Shown here in pieces: positions 63,737 to 64,000 of a stretch of DNA of 64,000 nucleotides. Below the pieces are notes generated by a model, which saw only the letters and a list, made by a program, of their open reading frames with translations, made no database searches and was not told where the DNA came from. Location: the NCBI GenBank assembly GCA_051861545.1, contig JBIMKP010000012.1:44447-108446 (forward strand), in the 5' to 3' direction. The number at the start of each line of letters is the position of its first letter. Position 1 is the stretch's first letter. A program made the translations under genes and the position numbers. Source of the DNA: CAISCU01 sp051861545. Lineage in GTDB: Bacteria > Bacteroidota > Bacteroidia > UKL13-3.

Positions 63737-64000
63737 GAATAATGATTTGGCTGTTTATTTTTCAGTAAACAAAAATAACAATTCTAAGCAAAGAGAATAC
63801 TGATTTTATGACATATTTTAGTCGTAGATTTTGTTTTTCTTTTAGTTTATGAAACTATATACTGAAATATACCAATATGGATATTTCTTTTTACGAATAT
63901 CCGCATGTTTGCCAGTAATTTATATTAGTAAAATTCTAAACATTTTAAAATTGATTTATGCCTTTGAATTAAGGCAATTTGAATATAAAATAGAATCTTG
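63737..64000. other. Intergenic region to window end
   Basis: 264 bases with no reading frame above 20 codons in sensible context. It should contain the accC promoter (minus strand). A TATTTTTG box occurs on the minus strand but without a TTG at proper distance. A short 7-base inverted repeat (GGATATT/AATATCC) is near 63879-63902. Nothing else is recognised. Confidence 0.5.

Noticed and set aside
63879..63902. Short GGATATT/AATATCC inverted repeat near window end
   Set aside because: Seven-base arms in AT-rich sequence without context; likely chance.
1..64000. CRISPR arrays, tRNA or rRNA genes, insertion sequences
   Set aside because: Scanning the intergenic regions showed no regularly spaced repeats, no cloverleaf-like segments and no transposase; every gap is under 300 bases.

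Overview
The window is chromosomal DNA of an AT-rich Bacteroidota bacterium. The evidence is type IX secretion (T9SS) cargo with type A and type B C-terminal sorting domains, a PorP/SprF-family protein, a DUF4835 (PorD-like) protein, the bamD-rpoZ-coaBC-DUF4835 gene order, Bacteroidota-type promoters (TTG-N19/20-TAnnTTTG), few Shine-Dalgarno sites, and several families largely confined to the phylum (DUF4294, DUF5686, START-like, RuvB/EF-4 of Bacteroidota type). Genus cannot be assigned by reading. No tRNA, rRNA, CRISPR array, insertion sequence or prophage is visible, and no gap between genes exceeds 300 bases.

Layout. 1-11 kb: end of a YoaP-like protein, membrane histidine kinase, ruvB, a secreted SGNH/PKD/T9SS protein, GNAT, an NhaD-type antiporter, a glycosyltransferase, a CvfB-like S1 protein, folD and lepA. 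11-20 kb: 3-hydroxyanthranilate dioxygenase, a propionyl/acetyl-CoA synthetase, a YkgJ cysteine-cluster protein, an unusual repeat/hairpin element before an AAA_14/DUF4143 ATPase, an S9 peptidase, a thioesterase, small secreted proteins and a VIT/CCC1 transporter. 20-23 kb: the bamD-rpoZ-coaBC-DUF4835 housekeeping operon. 23-25 kb: an NlpC/P60 hydrolase and two glycosyltransferases.

25-32 kb: a complete seven-gene export operon (TetR, TolC, HlyD-like lipoprotein, two ABC ATPases, two ABC-2 permeases). The two ATPases have complementary defects, predicting one canonical and one degenerate ATP site, and the TetR promoter -7 box is flanked by two palindromes. 32-43 kb: LolE/FtsX-like permease head-to-head with a NamZ-type muramidase, an ORF6N protein with an internal palindrome, PadR-PspC membrane-stress pair with a textbook promoter, START-like protein, LptF/G permease, GT4, ribBA and a second YkgJ protein.

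43-64 kb: PorP/SprF-like gene directly after a 1849-residue T9SS type B protein with FG-GAP, UnbV and two C-type-lectin-like domains; then threonine aldolase, Lgt-like, DUF4294, glycosyltransferase, rsmG, DUF5686, M20 amidohydrolase, a block of unrecognised secreted or membrane proteins, a T9SS type A protein, a 52-bp perfect palindromic terminator and accC.

Most of the window is ordinary housekeeping sequence. I did not find a convincing undescribed defence or mobile system. The points most worth a second look are the ABC exporter with its double operator, the repeat element at 14363-14441, the palindrome inside the ORF6N gene, the large lectin-bearing T9SS protein with its SprF-like partner, the Cys-to-Ser change in the CoaB/CoaC active-site region, and the unknown cluster at 58.6-61.2 kb.
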